Shown: positions 29,100-37,464 of the stretch, piece after piece
Layout: each line of letters opens with the position of its first letter
Position numbering within the stretch: the first letter of the stretch is position 1
DNA from: Pontibaca methylaminivorans
Lineage (GTDB): Bacteria > Pseudomonadota > Alphaproteobacteria > Rhodobacterales > Rhodobacteraceae
Assembly (NCBI RefSeq): GCF_900156525.1
Contig: NZ_FTPS01000001.1
Coordinates: forward strand, 1,426,001 to 1,490,000
Length of the DNA stretch: 64,000 nt
Direction of reading: 5' to 3'
The notes under the pieces: model-generated
What the model saw: the letters and a program-made list of their open reading frames with translations, nothing else
Told to the model about the DNA's origin: nothing
Databases searched by the model: none
Position numbers and translations under genes: made by a program

Positions 29100-29713
29100 G
29101 AATAGGTTTTCCAGTCGGGCTTGTAATCGGCATCGGCCTGGTTGCCCCAGACCGTCCAGCCCTCGCGGACGCCGCGGCCGAACAGTTCCAGATAAGGCCC
29201 CCAGGAGCAGCTTTCGATCAGGTCGTATTGCTCGTCCGGCTTGCGTGAATGTTCGCGTTTGCGGGTCTGGAGCATGTTCACCTGCCGCCGCCCCGGCGCC
29301 AGCGTGCGCGCGTTGGTGCCCTTGGTGCCGAACAGCAGGATTTCGGTCACGTTGCGGAAATAGAACCCGACGCCCCGCCCGTCGCTGCCGCCGTCCTTGC
29401 GAATCTTGTGCCAGATGATGTTCGACTTGTAGTCGAACCCCCAGGCCGCGAGCACCCGCAGCCCCTCGGGCAGCAGCGCATTCGGCACCCAGAGATAGCA
29501 ATGCGCCCGCTCCTCGAGGTGATCGGCAACCGGCAGGGCGCAGATCTCGTCAAGCGTCATGGTCGGATAACGCGACAGGCGCTTGTGCTCGGGCGCGACC
29601 TTGCCGGTGCGATTGGTGAACCGCCACGGCGGATCCGCCATGACGGTTGCAAAACGGTCGCGTCCGAGGAAATCGGACAGATCCTGGCTGGCAGCATGTC
29701 TCATGCCCGGCAT
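29072..29713 (-). CDS. MT-A70 family adenine-N6 DNA methyltransferase
   Basis: A 213-residue (from ATG 29713) methyltransferase of the MT-A70 family, which in bacteria methylates adenine N6 in DNA, usually as the protective partner of a type II endonuclease. The catalytic motif DPPW is at residues 27-30 (VMADPPWRF). Also visible are HCYLWVPNALLPEGLRVLAA, YKSNIIWHKI, GFYFRNVTEILLFGTKG (SAM-binding region) and a C-terminal EGWTVWGNQ. A longer form from a TTG at 29806 is possible. It faces the BglII-like gene tail to tail with a 28-base overlap and is divergent from bluB. Its GC content resembles the neighbours. Confidence 0.88.
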   Translation of the reverse strand: MPGMRHAASQDLSDFLGRDRFATVMADPPWRFTNRTGKVAPEHKRLSRYPTMTLDEICALPVADHLEERAHCYLWVPNALLPEGLRVLAAWGFDYKSNIIWHKIRKDGGSDGRGVGFYFRNVTEILLFGTKGTNARTLAPGRRQVNMLQTRKREHSRKPDEQYDLIESCSWGPYLELFGRGVREGWTVWGNQADADYKPDWKTYSYNSGVAAE

Positions 29714-29732
29714 ATTGCGGTATCCGTCCTGA

Positions 29733-29755
29733 CTTGTCACCTGGGTCTTGTCACC
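29733..29755 (-). repeat. direct repeat upstream of the methyltransferase gene
   Basis: On the minus strand GGTGACAAG occurs twice with a 14-base period (29747-29755 and 29733-29741), ending 20 bases before the methyltransferase ATG. A third, partial and inverted copy (TGACAAG on the plus strand) lies at 29801-29807. The spacing and location are those expected of an operator controlling the methyltransferase or the divergent bluB, but if translation starts at the upstream TTG the repeat is coding. Confidence 0.4.
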
Positions 29756-29868
29756 CGGTCCCGGGGGCGCTCGCGGAACAATATGCGAACATTCCACGAA
29801 TGACAAGCATCGGGGTTGCGCGCCATGCTATCCTGTGCCGAGACATGCGAACCCTGCCGGAGGCGGCG

Positions 29869-30492
29869 ATGAAATTCGATGCGAATGACCGCGAAACGCT
29901 GCTGCGTATCCTGCGCTGGCGCCGCGATGTGCGCCATTTCCGCACCGATCCTGTTGCGCCCGCGGTGATCGCGCGGCTGCGCGCGGCGATGGATGCTGCG
30001 CCATCGGTCGGCAATGCGCGGCCCTGGCGGGTGCTTCGGGTCGAGGATCCCGCCATACGCGCCCTGATCCGGGCGAATTTCGAAGCCTGCAATGATAGGG
30101 CAGCGCAGGGCTATGACGGGGTGCAGGCGCGCGAATACCGGGCGCTGAAGCTCGCCGGGCTCGACCGCGCGCCGCTGCAGCTTGCCGTATTCACCGAAAC
30201 CGATCCCGAGGCCGGGCACCGGCTGGGGCGCGCCACCATGCCGGAAACGTTGCGGCAATCCACGGCGATGGCGATCCATACGCTCTGGCTGGCGGCGCGG
30301 GCCGAAAATATCGGCATGGGCATGGTCTCGATCCTTGAACCCGAGGTGGTCGAGCGCGCGCTTTCCGTGCCGGGCAACTGGGAGTTCGCCGCCTGGCTCT
30401 GCCTTGGCCATGCCGAGTTCGACGACGATACGCCGCTTCTGCACCGTGAAGGCTGGCAGGAAAACAGCGCGACGGAATGGGAGCGGCGCTGA
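29869..30492 (+). CDS. bluB: 5,6-dimethylbenzimidazole synthase BluB
   Basis: A 207-residue flavin-destructase of the nitroreductase fold. BluB fragments reduced FMN with O2 to make dimethylbenzimidazole, the lower ligand of vitamin B12. The family pattern is strong: RRDVRHFRTDPV (about 18-29), AAPSVGNARPWRVLRVEDP, the conserved KLAGLDRAPLQLAVFTE, TMPETLRQSTAMAIHTLWLA and NIGMGMVSILEPEVV. The ATG at 29869 has GGAGG 5 bases upstream and is preferred over the ATG at 29845. No other cobalamin genes are nearby. Confidence 0.9.
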   Translation: MKFDANDRETLLRILRWRRDVRHFRTDPVAPAVIARLRAAMDAAPSVGNARPWRVLRVEDPAIRALIRANFEACNDRAAQGYDGVQAREYRALKLAGLDRAPLQLAVFTETDPEAGHRLGRATMPETLRQSTAMAIHTLWLAARAENIGMGMVSILEPEVVERALSVPGNWEFAAWLCLGHAEFDDDTPLLHREGWQENSATEWERR

Positions 30493-30507
30493 CGCTGCCG
30501 CCTGGCC

Positions 30508-31740
30508 CTAGCCCAGTTGCGCCAGCAGCTCGCGCGAGGGCTCTCCCGTGACCGCGATGCCGTTGCGGCGCTGCCAGGCGCGGATCGCCTCCTGCGTCTT
30601 TGCGCCGATCACACCGTCCGCATCGCCCGCGTCGAATCCGGCCGCGTTCAGCCGCCGCTGGAGCGCAACCCGGTCGTCTTTCGTCAGCCCGTGGCGATCC
30701 GGTGGAAAGCGCGCCTGCAGCGGCCCCGCGCCCCGGATCCGGTCGGCAAGATGCCCGACGCCGATGACGTAATTTTCGGCGTTGTTGTAGCGCGTGATCA
30801 CGGTGAAGTTGCGGAACACAAGGAATGCCGGGCCGCGCGTCCCCATGGGCATCAGGATCGACCCCGCGCCGTGATCGGGAAGCGATCCGCCGGCAACGGG
30901 CCGCACGCCCATCCCGGCCCAGGCCGATGTGCCGCGCGTCGTGCCGCGCCCCGCAAGCGCCGGGTTGAACCCTTCGGGCAGGGCGACCTCGATGCCCCAG
31001 GGCTGCCCGCGGGTCCAGCCGGACCGCCTGAGATAGGCGGCGGTCGAGGCCAGCGCGTCCGTCGGGTCGTCCGACCAGATGTCGCGCCGCCCGTCGCCGT
31101 CGAAATCGACCGCATAGGCCAGATAGGATGTGGGAATGAACTGGGTGTGCCCCATGGCGCCGGCCCAGCTTCCGGTCATGCGCTCGGGCGTGGTGTCGCC
31201 GGACTGGAGGATCTTCAGCGCCGCGATCAGTTGGCTTTCAAAGAACGATCCCCTGCGCCCGTCATAGGCCAGCGTCGAGACGGCCGAGATCACCGGCGCG
31301 TCGCCGCGCCGCTCGCCATAGCGGCTTTCGAGCCCCCAGACGGCGGCAACGACCGGGGCATCGACGCCATAGCGCGACTCGATCGCCTGCAATGTCGCGT
31401 TGTGGCGCTGGAAGGCGGCGCGCCCTTTCGAGATGCGTTCGTCCGAGGCGGCGATGGACAGGTAATCTTCGAGCGTGCGGGTGAATTCGGTCTGGTTGCG
31501 GTCGCGTTCGATCACGCCGGGCAGGTAACCGGCACCGCGAAAGGCGCGGTCGAGCGTGGCGGCAGAGATGCCCTGCGCCTGCGCGCGCGGGCGGAAGGCC
31601 GCAACCCAGGTATCAAAGCCGGGGTTCGGCTCGGTTTGCCAGGTCTCGCCCGCGGGCGACAGACGCAGCGCACCGCCGCTGCAGGCGGCCAGCATCCCGG
31701 CCGCGCCCATGAGGATCGTGTTGCGTCTGGTGAATGTCAT
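30508..31740 (-). CDS. lytic murein transglycosylase (MltB type) with peptidoglycan-binding domain
   Basis: A 410-residue putative outer-membrane lipoprotein: the N-terminal hydrophobic stretch ends in a lipobox with Cys20 (GMLAACSGG). The soluble-lytic-transglycosylase/MltB domain covers about residues 40-320, with the catalytic Glu138 in VWGLESRYGERRGD and the family blocks MGHTQFIPTSYLAYAVDFDG and ASTAAYLRRSGW. Residues about 350-410 are a PG_binding_1 repeat domain (VALQRRLNAAGFDAGDADGV). It cleaves glycan strands to form anhydromuropeptides. The ATG at 31740 is chosen for the lipoprotein signal; no good SD is visible. A 19-base tandem repeat precedes it. Confidence 0.93.
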   Translation of the reverse strand: MTFTRRNTILMGAAGMLAACSGGALRLSPAGETWQTEPNPGFDTWVAAFRPRAQAQGISAATLDRAFRGAGYLPGVIERDRNQTEFTRTLEDYLSIAASDERISKGRAAFQRHNATLQAIESRYGVDAPVVAAVWGLESRYGERRGDAPVISAVSTLAYDGRRGSFFESQLIAALKILQSGDTTPERMTGSWAGAMGHTQFIPTSYLAYAVDFDGDGRRDIWSDDPTDALASTAAYLRRSGWTRGQPWGIEVALPEGFNPALAGRGTTRGTSAWAGMGVRPVAGGSLPDHGAGSILMPMGTRGPAFLVFRNFTVITRYNNAENYVIGVGHLADRIRGAGPLQARFPPDRHGLTKDDRVALQRRLNAAGFDAGDADGVIGAKTQEAIRAWQRRNGIAVTGEPSRELLAQLG

Positions 31741-31757
31741 CGCTGCTCGCTGCCCCG

Positions 31758-31796
31758 TATTTCGGCCTGTGTTTTCTATTTCGGCCTGTGTTTTCT
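31758..31796. repeat. 19-base tandem duplication upstream of the transglycosylase gene
   Basis: TATTTCGGCCTGTGTTTTC is repeated head to tail with no mismatch (31758-31776 and 31777-31795, plus the next T at 31796). It lies 18-56 bases upstream of the transglycosylase ATG, in the gap after trhO, and is markedly more T-rich than its surroundings. Confidence 0.75.
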
Positions 31797-31882
31797 GCTT
31801 TTCGCAACAGTCTAGCGGCCGCGGCAGCAGGGGCAAAGCGGGGATTTGCGGCAAGGCCGGGTTCTGCCGATGCCGGGCGGTG

Positions 31883-32791
31883 TCAGCCGGCGGCGGGCAG
31901 GTGGGTTTCGCCGCGCGCGCGGGCCAGTGCGATCTGGCGGCGCCGTTCGCGGAAGCGCGCCTTGTCGCTGGCGCTGGTCTCGTCATGGCAGTGATGGCAC
32001 GAAACGCCGGCCTCGTATTCGGGGCGCGCCCTGTCCTCGGGCAGGATCGGGCGGCGGCAGCCGTGGCACAGCAGATGCGGCCCCCGCTCCAGCCCGTGGC
32101 CGACGCTCACGCGGTTGTCGAAGACGAAACAGTCACCATGCCAGAGGCTGTCTTCGGCCGGCACCTTTTCCAGATAGTTCAGGATGCCGCCCTTCAGGTG
32201 GAACACCTCCTGTTCGCCCTGGCCAAGCAGCCAGTTGGTCGATTTCTCGCAGCGGATCCCGCCGGTGCAGAACATGGCGATGCGCTTGTTGTGGAACCGC
32301 GCGCGGTTCTCTTCCCACCAGGCCGGGAAGTCGCGGAAACTTTCGGTGCCGGGGTCGATCGCGCCCTCGAAACTGCCGATCGCCACCTCGTAATCGTTGC
32401 GGGTGTCGATCACCACCACATCAGGGGCCGAGATCAGCGCGTTCCATTCCTCGGGCTCGACGTAATGGCCGACCCGGGCGCGCGGATCCACGCCGGGTTC
32501 TCCCATGGATACGATCTCGCGCTTGAGGCGCACCTTGAGCTTGCCGAACGGGGCGCCGGGGCTGGTCGCTTCCTTCCATTCGAGGTCGCGGCAACCGGGC
32601 AGCGCCCGGATATGGGCAAGCACCGCGTCGATGCCGGCCCGCGGCCCGGCGATGGTGCCGTTGATCCCCTCCTGCGCAAGCAGCAGCGTTCCCTTCACCC
32701 CGCCGGCCTCGCAGACGGCGAGAAGCGCGGGCTCCAGCGCGCCGGGATCATCGAAGCGGGTGAAATGGTAAAGCGCGGCGATCACATGCAT
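31883..32791 (-). CDS. trhO: tRNA uridine(34) hydroxylase TrhO
   Basis: A 302-residue rhodanese-fold protein of the YceA/TrhO family, which hydroxylates U34 of certain tRNAs using O2 on the way to 5-methoxy- or carboxymethoxyuridine. An N-terminal acylphosphatase-like domain includes LLAQEGINGTIAGP (about 37-50). The rhodanese domain has VVIDTRNDYEVAIGSFEGAI and the active loop FCTGGIRCEKST with Cys175 and Cys181. The C-terminal tail has a CxxC...CxxC pattern (LLCHGCRRP, VSCHHCHDE) that may bind zinc, then a basic helix. The start at 32791 is the first ATG and gives the family N-terminus. Confidence 0.94.
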   Translation of the reverse strand: MHVIAALYHFTRFDDPGALEPALLAVCEAGGVKGTLLLAQEGINGTIAGPRAGIDAVLAHIRALPGCRDLEWKEATSPGAPFGKLKVRLKREIVSMGEPGVDPRARVGHYVEPEEWNALISAPDVVVIDTRNDYEVAIGSFEGAIDPGTESFRDFPAWWEENRARFHNKRIAMFCTGGIRCEKSTNWLLGQGEQEVFHLKGGILNYLEKVPAEDSLWHGDCFVFDNRVSVGHGLERGPHLLCHGCRRPILPEDRARPEYEAGVSCHHCHDETSASDKARFRERRRQIALARARGETHLPAAG

Positions 32792-32910
32792 GGTGGCGAT
32801 CTACGCAGGATGAGCGGGTCACGCAAGAGTTCCGCGCGTGAGCGTCGCATTGACGCAGACACCGGCGCACCCTACCCATTTGCGAGGTTCAAGAAACGGG
32901 AGGTTCCCTG

Positions 32911-33504
32911 ATGACCAGCGCCCTGCTCGTGATCGACATCCAGAACGATTTCTGCCCCGGCGGCGCGCTCGCCGTGCCGGAAGGCGACCGGATCGTGCCC
33001 CGCATCAACGCGATGATGGCCGAACACCGCGCGGTGATCCTGACCCAGGACTGGCATCCGGCCGGGCACCGGTCCTTCGCATCGAGCCACGCCGACCGGC
33101 TGCCTTACGAAATGATCGAGATGCCCTATGGCCCGCAGGTGCTGTGGCCGGATCACTGCGTGCAGGGAACGAAAGGGGCGGAGTTTCACCCCGAACTCGA
33201 TATGGACCGCGCCGACATGATCATCCGCAAGGGTTTCCGCCCGGAGATCGACAGCTATTCCGCGTTCTTCGAAAACGACCGCAAGACGCCGACCGGGCTC
33301 GAGGGCTATCTGCGCACGCGGGGGATCCGCGACCTCACGCTTGCGGGGCTCGCCACCGATTTCTGCGTGCATTATTCTGCCGTGGATGCGGCGCGCCTTG
33401 GCTTCAGCGTGACCGTCTGCACCGAAGCAAGCGGTGCGATCGACCTCGACGGGTCGCTCGCCGCCGCGCTTGCGGCAATGAAAGAGGCGGGCGTGCGGCT
33501 TTAG
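32911..33504 (+). CDS. pncA: nicotinamidase
   Basis: A 197-residue isochorismatase-fold amidase that converts nicotinamide to nicotinate in NAD salvage. The catalytic triad is visible: Asp9 (VIDIQNDFCPGG), Lys107 (IIRKGFRPEIDSYSAF) and nucleophile Cys152 (LATDFCVHYSAVDA). The metal site TQDWHPAGHRSFAS (Asp47, His49) with His82 (PDHCVQGT) is also intact. A good SD (GGGAGG) precedes the ATG. It is followed 36 bases later by pncB, the next enzyme of the same pathway. Confidence 0.96.
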   Translation: MTSALLVIDIQNDFCPGGALAVPEGDRIVPRINAMMAEHRAVILTQDWHPAGHRSFASSHADRLPYEMIEMPYGPQVLWPDHCVQGTKGAEFHPELDMDRADMIIRKGFRPEIDSYSAFFENDRKTPTGLEGYLRTRGIRDLTLAGLATDFCVHYSAVDAARLGFSVTVCTEASGAIDLDGSLAAALAAMKEAGVRL

Positions 33505-33540
33505 CCGCTTCAGGCCGCGGACCGACAGGAGAGCACCCTC

Positions 33541-34833
33541 ATGGTCGATATCGCCACCCGCGTTTATAACCACAAGTGGAAGATCGACCCGATCGTGCGC
33601 TCGCTGATCGACACCGATTTCTACAAGCTGCTGATGTGCCAGTCGATTTTCCGAAATCGCCCTCATACGCGCGTCACATTCAGCCTGATCAACCGGTCGA
33701 CCCATGTGCCGCTCGCCGAACTGGTTGATGAGGGAGAGCTGCGCGAACAGCTTGACCATATCCGTTCGCTTTCGCTTTCGCCGGGCGAAAGCACATGGCT
33801 GCGCGGCAACATGTTCTATGGCAAGCGCCAGATGTTCCGCCCCGATTTCATGGAGTGGTTCGAGAACCTGCGCCTGCCGCCCTATCACCTCGAGCGTCGC
33901 GGCGATCAGTATCACCTGAGCTTCGAGGGATCATGGGCCGAGGTGACGCTTTGGGAAATTCCGGCGCTCGCGGTGTTGATGGAACTGCGCAGCCGCGCGG
34001 TCCTGAACCGGATGGACCGGTTCGAACTGCAGGTGCTCTATGCCCGCGCCATGACCAAGCTCTGGGAAAAGGTCGAGCGGCTGCGCGGTATCGAGGGGCT
34101 CAACCTCGCCGATTTCGGCACCCGGCGGCGGCATTCCTTCCTCTGGCAGGACTGGTGCGTTCAGGCCCTGCGCGAGGGGCTCGGGGCGGCCTTTGTCGGC
34201 ACCTCGAACTGCAAGATCGCCAAGGATCGCGAGATGGAGGCGATCGGCACCAATGCGCACGAACTGCCGATGATCTATGCGGCCCTTGCCGACAGCGATG
34301 CCGAACTGGCCCGCGCCCCCTATGACGTGCTTTCGGACTGGCACGAGGAACACGACGGCAACCTGCGGGTGATCCTGCCCGACACCTACGGCACGAAGGA
34401 GTTTCTCGACAAGGCGCCGGACTGGCTGGCAAGCTGGACCGGCATCCGCGTGGACAGCGGCGACCCCGTAAAGGGCGCGGAGCTTGCCATCGAGTGGTGG
34501 AAATCCCGCGGCGAGGATCCGCGCAAGAAGCTCGTGATCTTTTCCGACGGGCTCGAAGTGGACAATATCATCGCCCTGCACCGCCGGTTCGCCCATCGGG
34601 TGCGGCCCTCCTTCGGCTGGGGAACGCTGCTGACCAATGATTTCCGCAGCCTCGTGCCCGGTGATGCGCTCGCGCCGTTTTCGCTGGTGTGCAAGGCGGT
34701 CTCGGCCGACGGGCGCCCGACGGTCAAGCTTTCGGACAACCCGGAAAAGGCCATGGGGCCGCGGGACGAGATTGCCCGCTACAAGCGCGTCTTCGGCATC
34801 GGCGAACAGGAGCGGATCCCGGTCACGGTCTGA
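33541..34833 (+). CDS. pncB: nicotinate phosphoribosyltransferase
   Basis: A 430-residue type II PRTase-fold enzyme that makes nicotinate mononucleotide from nicotinate and PRPP with ATP hydrolysis. Seen are SLIDTDFYKLLMCQSIF near the N-terminus, FGTRRRHSF (with the phosphorylated-His region), FVGTSNCKIA, the GTNAHELPM block, and VFSDGLEVDN-like IFSDGLEVDNIIALHRRF followed by GWGTLLTNDF. The length matches proteobacterial PncB. The gap to pncA is 36 bases, so co-transcription is likely. Confidence 0.96.
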   Translation: MVDIATRVYNHKWKIDPIVRSLIDTDFYKLLMCQSIFRNRPHTRVTFSLINRSTHVPLAELVDEGELREQLDHIRSLSLSPGESTWLRGNMFYGKRQMFRPDFMEWFENLRLPPYHLERRGDQYHLSFEGSWAEVTLWEIPALAVLMELRSRAVLNRMDRFELQVLYARAMTKLWEKVERLRGIEGLNLADFGTRRRHSFLWQDWCVQALREGLGAAFVGTSNCKIAKDREMEAIGTNAHELPMIYAALADSDAELARAPYDVLSDWHEEHDGNLRVILPDTYGTKEFLDKAPDWLASWTGIRVDSGDPVKGAELAIEWWKSRGEDPRKKLVIFSDGLEVDNIIALHRRFAHRVRPSFGWGTLLTNDFRSLVPGDALAPFSLVCKAVSADGRPTVKLSDNPEKAMGPRDEIARYKRVFGIGEQERIPVTV

Positions 34834-34866
34834 TCCGGCCGGGCGCGAAACAAAACAGGGGGCGGC

Positions 34867-36351
34867 ATGGCGCATATCCTTGCGATCGACCAGGGAACCA
34901 CGTCGAGCCGGGCGATCCTGTTCGACGCGCAGATGAAACGGTGCGCGCTGGCGCAGCAGGAGTTCGCGCAGCACTTCCCCGCCGCCGGCTGGGTCGAACA
35001 CGACCCCGAAGAGATCTGGTCAACCGTGCTTGCCACCGCGCGCGGGGCGCTGGACCAGGGCGGCATCGCGGCGCGCGATCTGGCAGGCATCGGCATCACC
35101 AACCAGCGCGAAACCACGATCCTGTGGGAGCGCGACAGCGGACGCCCGCTCGCCCCGGCGATTGTCTGGCAGGACCGGCGCACCGCGGCGATCTGTGCGG
35201 AACTGCGCGACAGCGGTCATGCGGAACGGGTAAGTGCCCTCACCGGGCTCGTGATCGACCCGTATTTTTCCGCCACCAAGGTGAAATGGATCCTTGACCG
35301 CGATCCGGGGTTGCGGGCCCGGGCGCTGCGCGGCGAAATCCTGTTCGGCACCGTTGATACATTCCTGATCTGGCGGCTGACCGGCGGAAAGGTGCATGCA
35401 ACCGATGCGACCAACGCCGCGCGCACCATGCTGTTCGACATCCATGCGGGGTGCTGGAGCGCCGCGCTTTGCGATCTGTTCGGCGTGCCCATGGCGATGC
35501 TGCCCGAGGTGCGCGATTGCGCCGGCGATTTCGGCGTGACCGACCCGGACATCTTCGGTGCAAGGGTGCCGATCCTTGGTGTTGCCGGCGATCAGCAGGC
35601 GGCGGCCATGGGGCAGGCCTGTTTCACGCCCGGCATGATCAAGGCGACTTATGGCACTGGCTGTTTTGCCCTGCTGAACACCGGGGCCGAGCCGGTCGCC
35701 TCGCGCAGCCGGCTGCTCACCACCATCGCCTGGCAGCTTGACGGGGCGCGGGCCTATGCGCTTGAAGGATCCATTTTCGTGGCCGGCGCCGTGGTGCAAT
35801 GGCTGCGCGACGGGCTTGGCCTGATCGACAGGGCCGAAGACAGCGGCGCGCTTGCCGCGGCGGCCGACAGCGAACAGGATCTGGTGATCGTGCCGGCCTT
35901 CACCGGGCTTGGCGCGCCGCATTGGGCGGCCGAGTGCCGCGGTGCCGTGTTCGGGCTCACCCGCAATTCCGGCCCGGCCGAGTTCGCCCGCGCGGCGCTT
36001 GAAAGCGTGGCCTTCCAGACCCGCGACCTCTGGGAAGCGATGCGCGCCGACTGGGAGGGGGCGGGCGAAACCGTGCTGCGGGTCGATGGCGGCATGTGTG
36101 CAAGCGACTGGACCATGCAGGCGCTGGCCGACACGCTGGGTGCGCCGGTCGATCGCGCCCTGGTGCTCGAGACCACGGCGCTGGGCGCGGCCTGGCTTGC
36201 CGGGATGGCCGCCGGGATTTATCCGGGGATGGCCGAGTTCTCGCAAGGCTGGGCCTGCGAGCGGCGTTTCGAGCCGCGGTCCGGGCCGGAGCTGCGCGAG
36301 CGGCGCTACCGGCGCTGGCAGCGCGCGGTCCGGGCGGCGATCAGCGTCTAA
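34867..36351 (+). CDS. glpK: glycerol kinase
   Basis: A 494-residue FGGY-family kinase that phosphorylates glycerol to glycerol-3-phosphate. Motifs: [14 protein letters not shown] at the N-terminus, [17 protein letters not shown], the [16 protein letters not shown] block, the [13 protein letters not shown] region, [12 protein letters not shown], and the C-terminal [20 protein letters not shown]. The length is normal. It starts 33 bases after pncB with a GGGGG-type SD, so it may belong to the pnc transcript, although no glp regulator, facilitator or dehydrogenase is present. Its stop overlaps the convergent P1 peptidase by 4 bases. Confidence 0.96.
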   Translation: MAHILAIDQGTTSSRAILFDAQMKRCALAQQEFAQHFPAAGWVEHDPEEIWSTVLATARGALDQGGIAARDLAGIGITNQRETTILWERDSGRPLAPAIVWQDRRTAAICAELRDSGHAERVSALTGLVIDPYFSATKVKWILDRDPGLRARALRGEILFGTVDTFLIWRLTGGKVHATDATNAARTMLFDIHAGCWSAALCDLFGVPMAMLPEVRDCAGDFGVTDPDIFGARVPILGVAGDQQAAAMGQACFTPGMIKATYGTGCFALLNTGAEPVASRSRLLTTIAWQLDGARAYALEGSIFVAGAVVQWLRDGLGLIDRAEDSGALAAAADSEQDLVIVPAFTGLGAPHWAAECRGAVFGLTRNSGPAEFARAALESVAFQTRDLWEAMRADWEGAGETVLRVDGGMCASDWTMQALADTLGAPVDRALVLETTALGAAWLAGMAAGIYPGMAEFSQGWACERRFEPRSGPELRERRYRRWQRAVRAAISV

Positions 36352-37373
36352 GGCGTGGCGGCGGTGCCCTCGCGGTTCACCTCGCTCCAGCAGGGCAGGA
36401 TGTCGCCGGGGGCGGGGCGGGCCAGCCAGACCCCCCGGGCGATGGCGCGGGCCAGGCACAGCGCCGCCGCATGGCCGATCTCCAGCAGATCGTCGCGCGA
36501 TGCGGGGTGCAGGTCCGTTGACAGCGCGAACACCAGATCGCCGTCATAGGGCGTATGCGAGGGCACGACCGCGCGGGCGATCCCGGCGTGCGCAGCGATG
36601 GCGAGCCGCTGGCAGCCGGCCTTGTCGAGCGTCGCATCGGTCGCGACGATGGCGATCGTGGTGTTCGCGCGCATGTCGCGCTGCTGCATCGCCTCCCATT
36701 TGATGCTGTCGATCCGGTGCCCGATGCCGCTGGACGGGTCCGGGCCAAGGCCGCCGAACTCGGCGCCGATCTCGAACGGGGCGGCCCAGAAATGGCGCCG
36801 CCCGGGCGTGGTCACGCAGCCGACCGGATTGACCGCGACAAGGGCGCCGACCGAAATGCCGCTGTCCAGCACGACGGAGGCCGAGCCGAGCCCGCCCTTC
36901 AGTGTCCCGCTCAGCGCGCCGGTGCCGGCGCCGCTGCTGCCGAGCGTGAAATCGGGGGCTGCAGCGTGAAAGGCGCGTTCGCCCAGCGCCCGCCAGGGGT
37001 TTTCGGGCCAGTTCCTGTCGCCCCCGTTCAGCAGATCGAACAGGATCGCCCCCGGCACGATCGGCACGCATACATCGCCCACGCGGTAGCCCCGCCCCGC
37101 CTTGCGCAGCGCATCGGCGACCCCCGAGCAGGCATCGAGCCCGAAGGCCGAGCCGCCGGACAGCACCAGCGCATCGACCCCGGCAACGGATCGGTCCGGC
37201 GCCAGCAGGTCGGTTTCCCGCGTGCCCGGGGCCCCGCCCATCACGTGCACGGCGGCGGTAAAGGGCGAATCGGCAGTGAGCACGGTGGTGCCCGATTTCA
37301 GCACCGCATCACCCGCATTGCCGACCCGCAGGCCCGTAATGTCGGTGATGAGGTTGCGCGCGCCCGGAATCAT
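36348..37373 (-). CDS. P1 family peptidase (DmpA/BapA-like, S58)
   Basis: A 341-residue N-terminal-nucleophile hydrolase of the DmpA/BapA family, which are self-cleaving aminopeptidases acting on D-amino acid, L-amino acid or beta-peptide substrates. Conserved blocks: [14 protein letters not shown] (about 9-22), [25 protein letters not shown] and the processing region [15 protein letters not shown]. The probable scissile bond is Asn237-Thr238, so the nucleophile would be Thr rather than the Ser of DmpA. No signal peptide. It lies in a run of minus-strand genes but is separated from arfB by 91 bases that contain an orphan hairpin. Confidence 0.9.
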   Translation of the reverse strand: MIPGARNLITDITGLRVGNAGDAVLKSGTTVLTADSPFTAAVHVMGGAPGTRETDLLAPDRSVAGVDALVLSGGSAFGLDACSGVADALRKAGRGYRVGDVCVPIVPGAILFDLLNGGDRNWPENPWRALGERAFHAAAPDFTLGSSGAGTGALSGTLKGGLGSASVVLDSGISVGALVAVNPVGCVTTPGRRHFWAAPFEIGAEFGGLGPDPSSGIGHRIDSIKWEAMQQRDMRANTTIAIVATDATLDKAGCQRLAIAAHAGIARAVVPSHTPYDGDLVFALSTDLHPASRDDLLEIGHAAALCLARAIARGVWLARPAPGDILPCWSEVNREGTAATP

Positions 37374-37405
37374 GCCGGCCGCCGTGCCCCTGTCCGGCCG
37401 CGGGG

Positions 37406-37440
37406 GCCTCCGGCGGGGATATTTTTTCGCCAGAAGAAGA
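37406..37440 (+). repeat. hairpin plus T-run element, probably a dispersed Rhodobacterales repeat
   Basis: GCCTCCGGCGGGGATATTTTTT followed by CGCCAGAAGAA looks like a small GC hairpin with a T-run. From memory, very similar elements (CTCCGGCGGG then ATATTTTT and a purine-rich tail) are scattered through Rhodobacterales genomes, often at gene ends. Here the T-run reads as a terminator on the plus strand, while both flanking genes are on the minus strand. Confidence 0.45.
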
Positions 37441-37464
37441 CGGGGCGTCCGGTCATTTCGGAGG

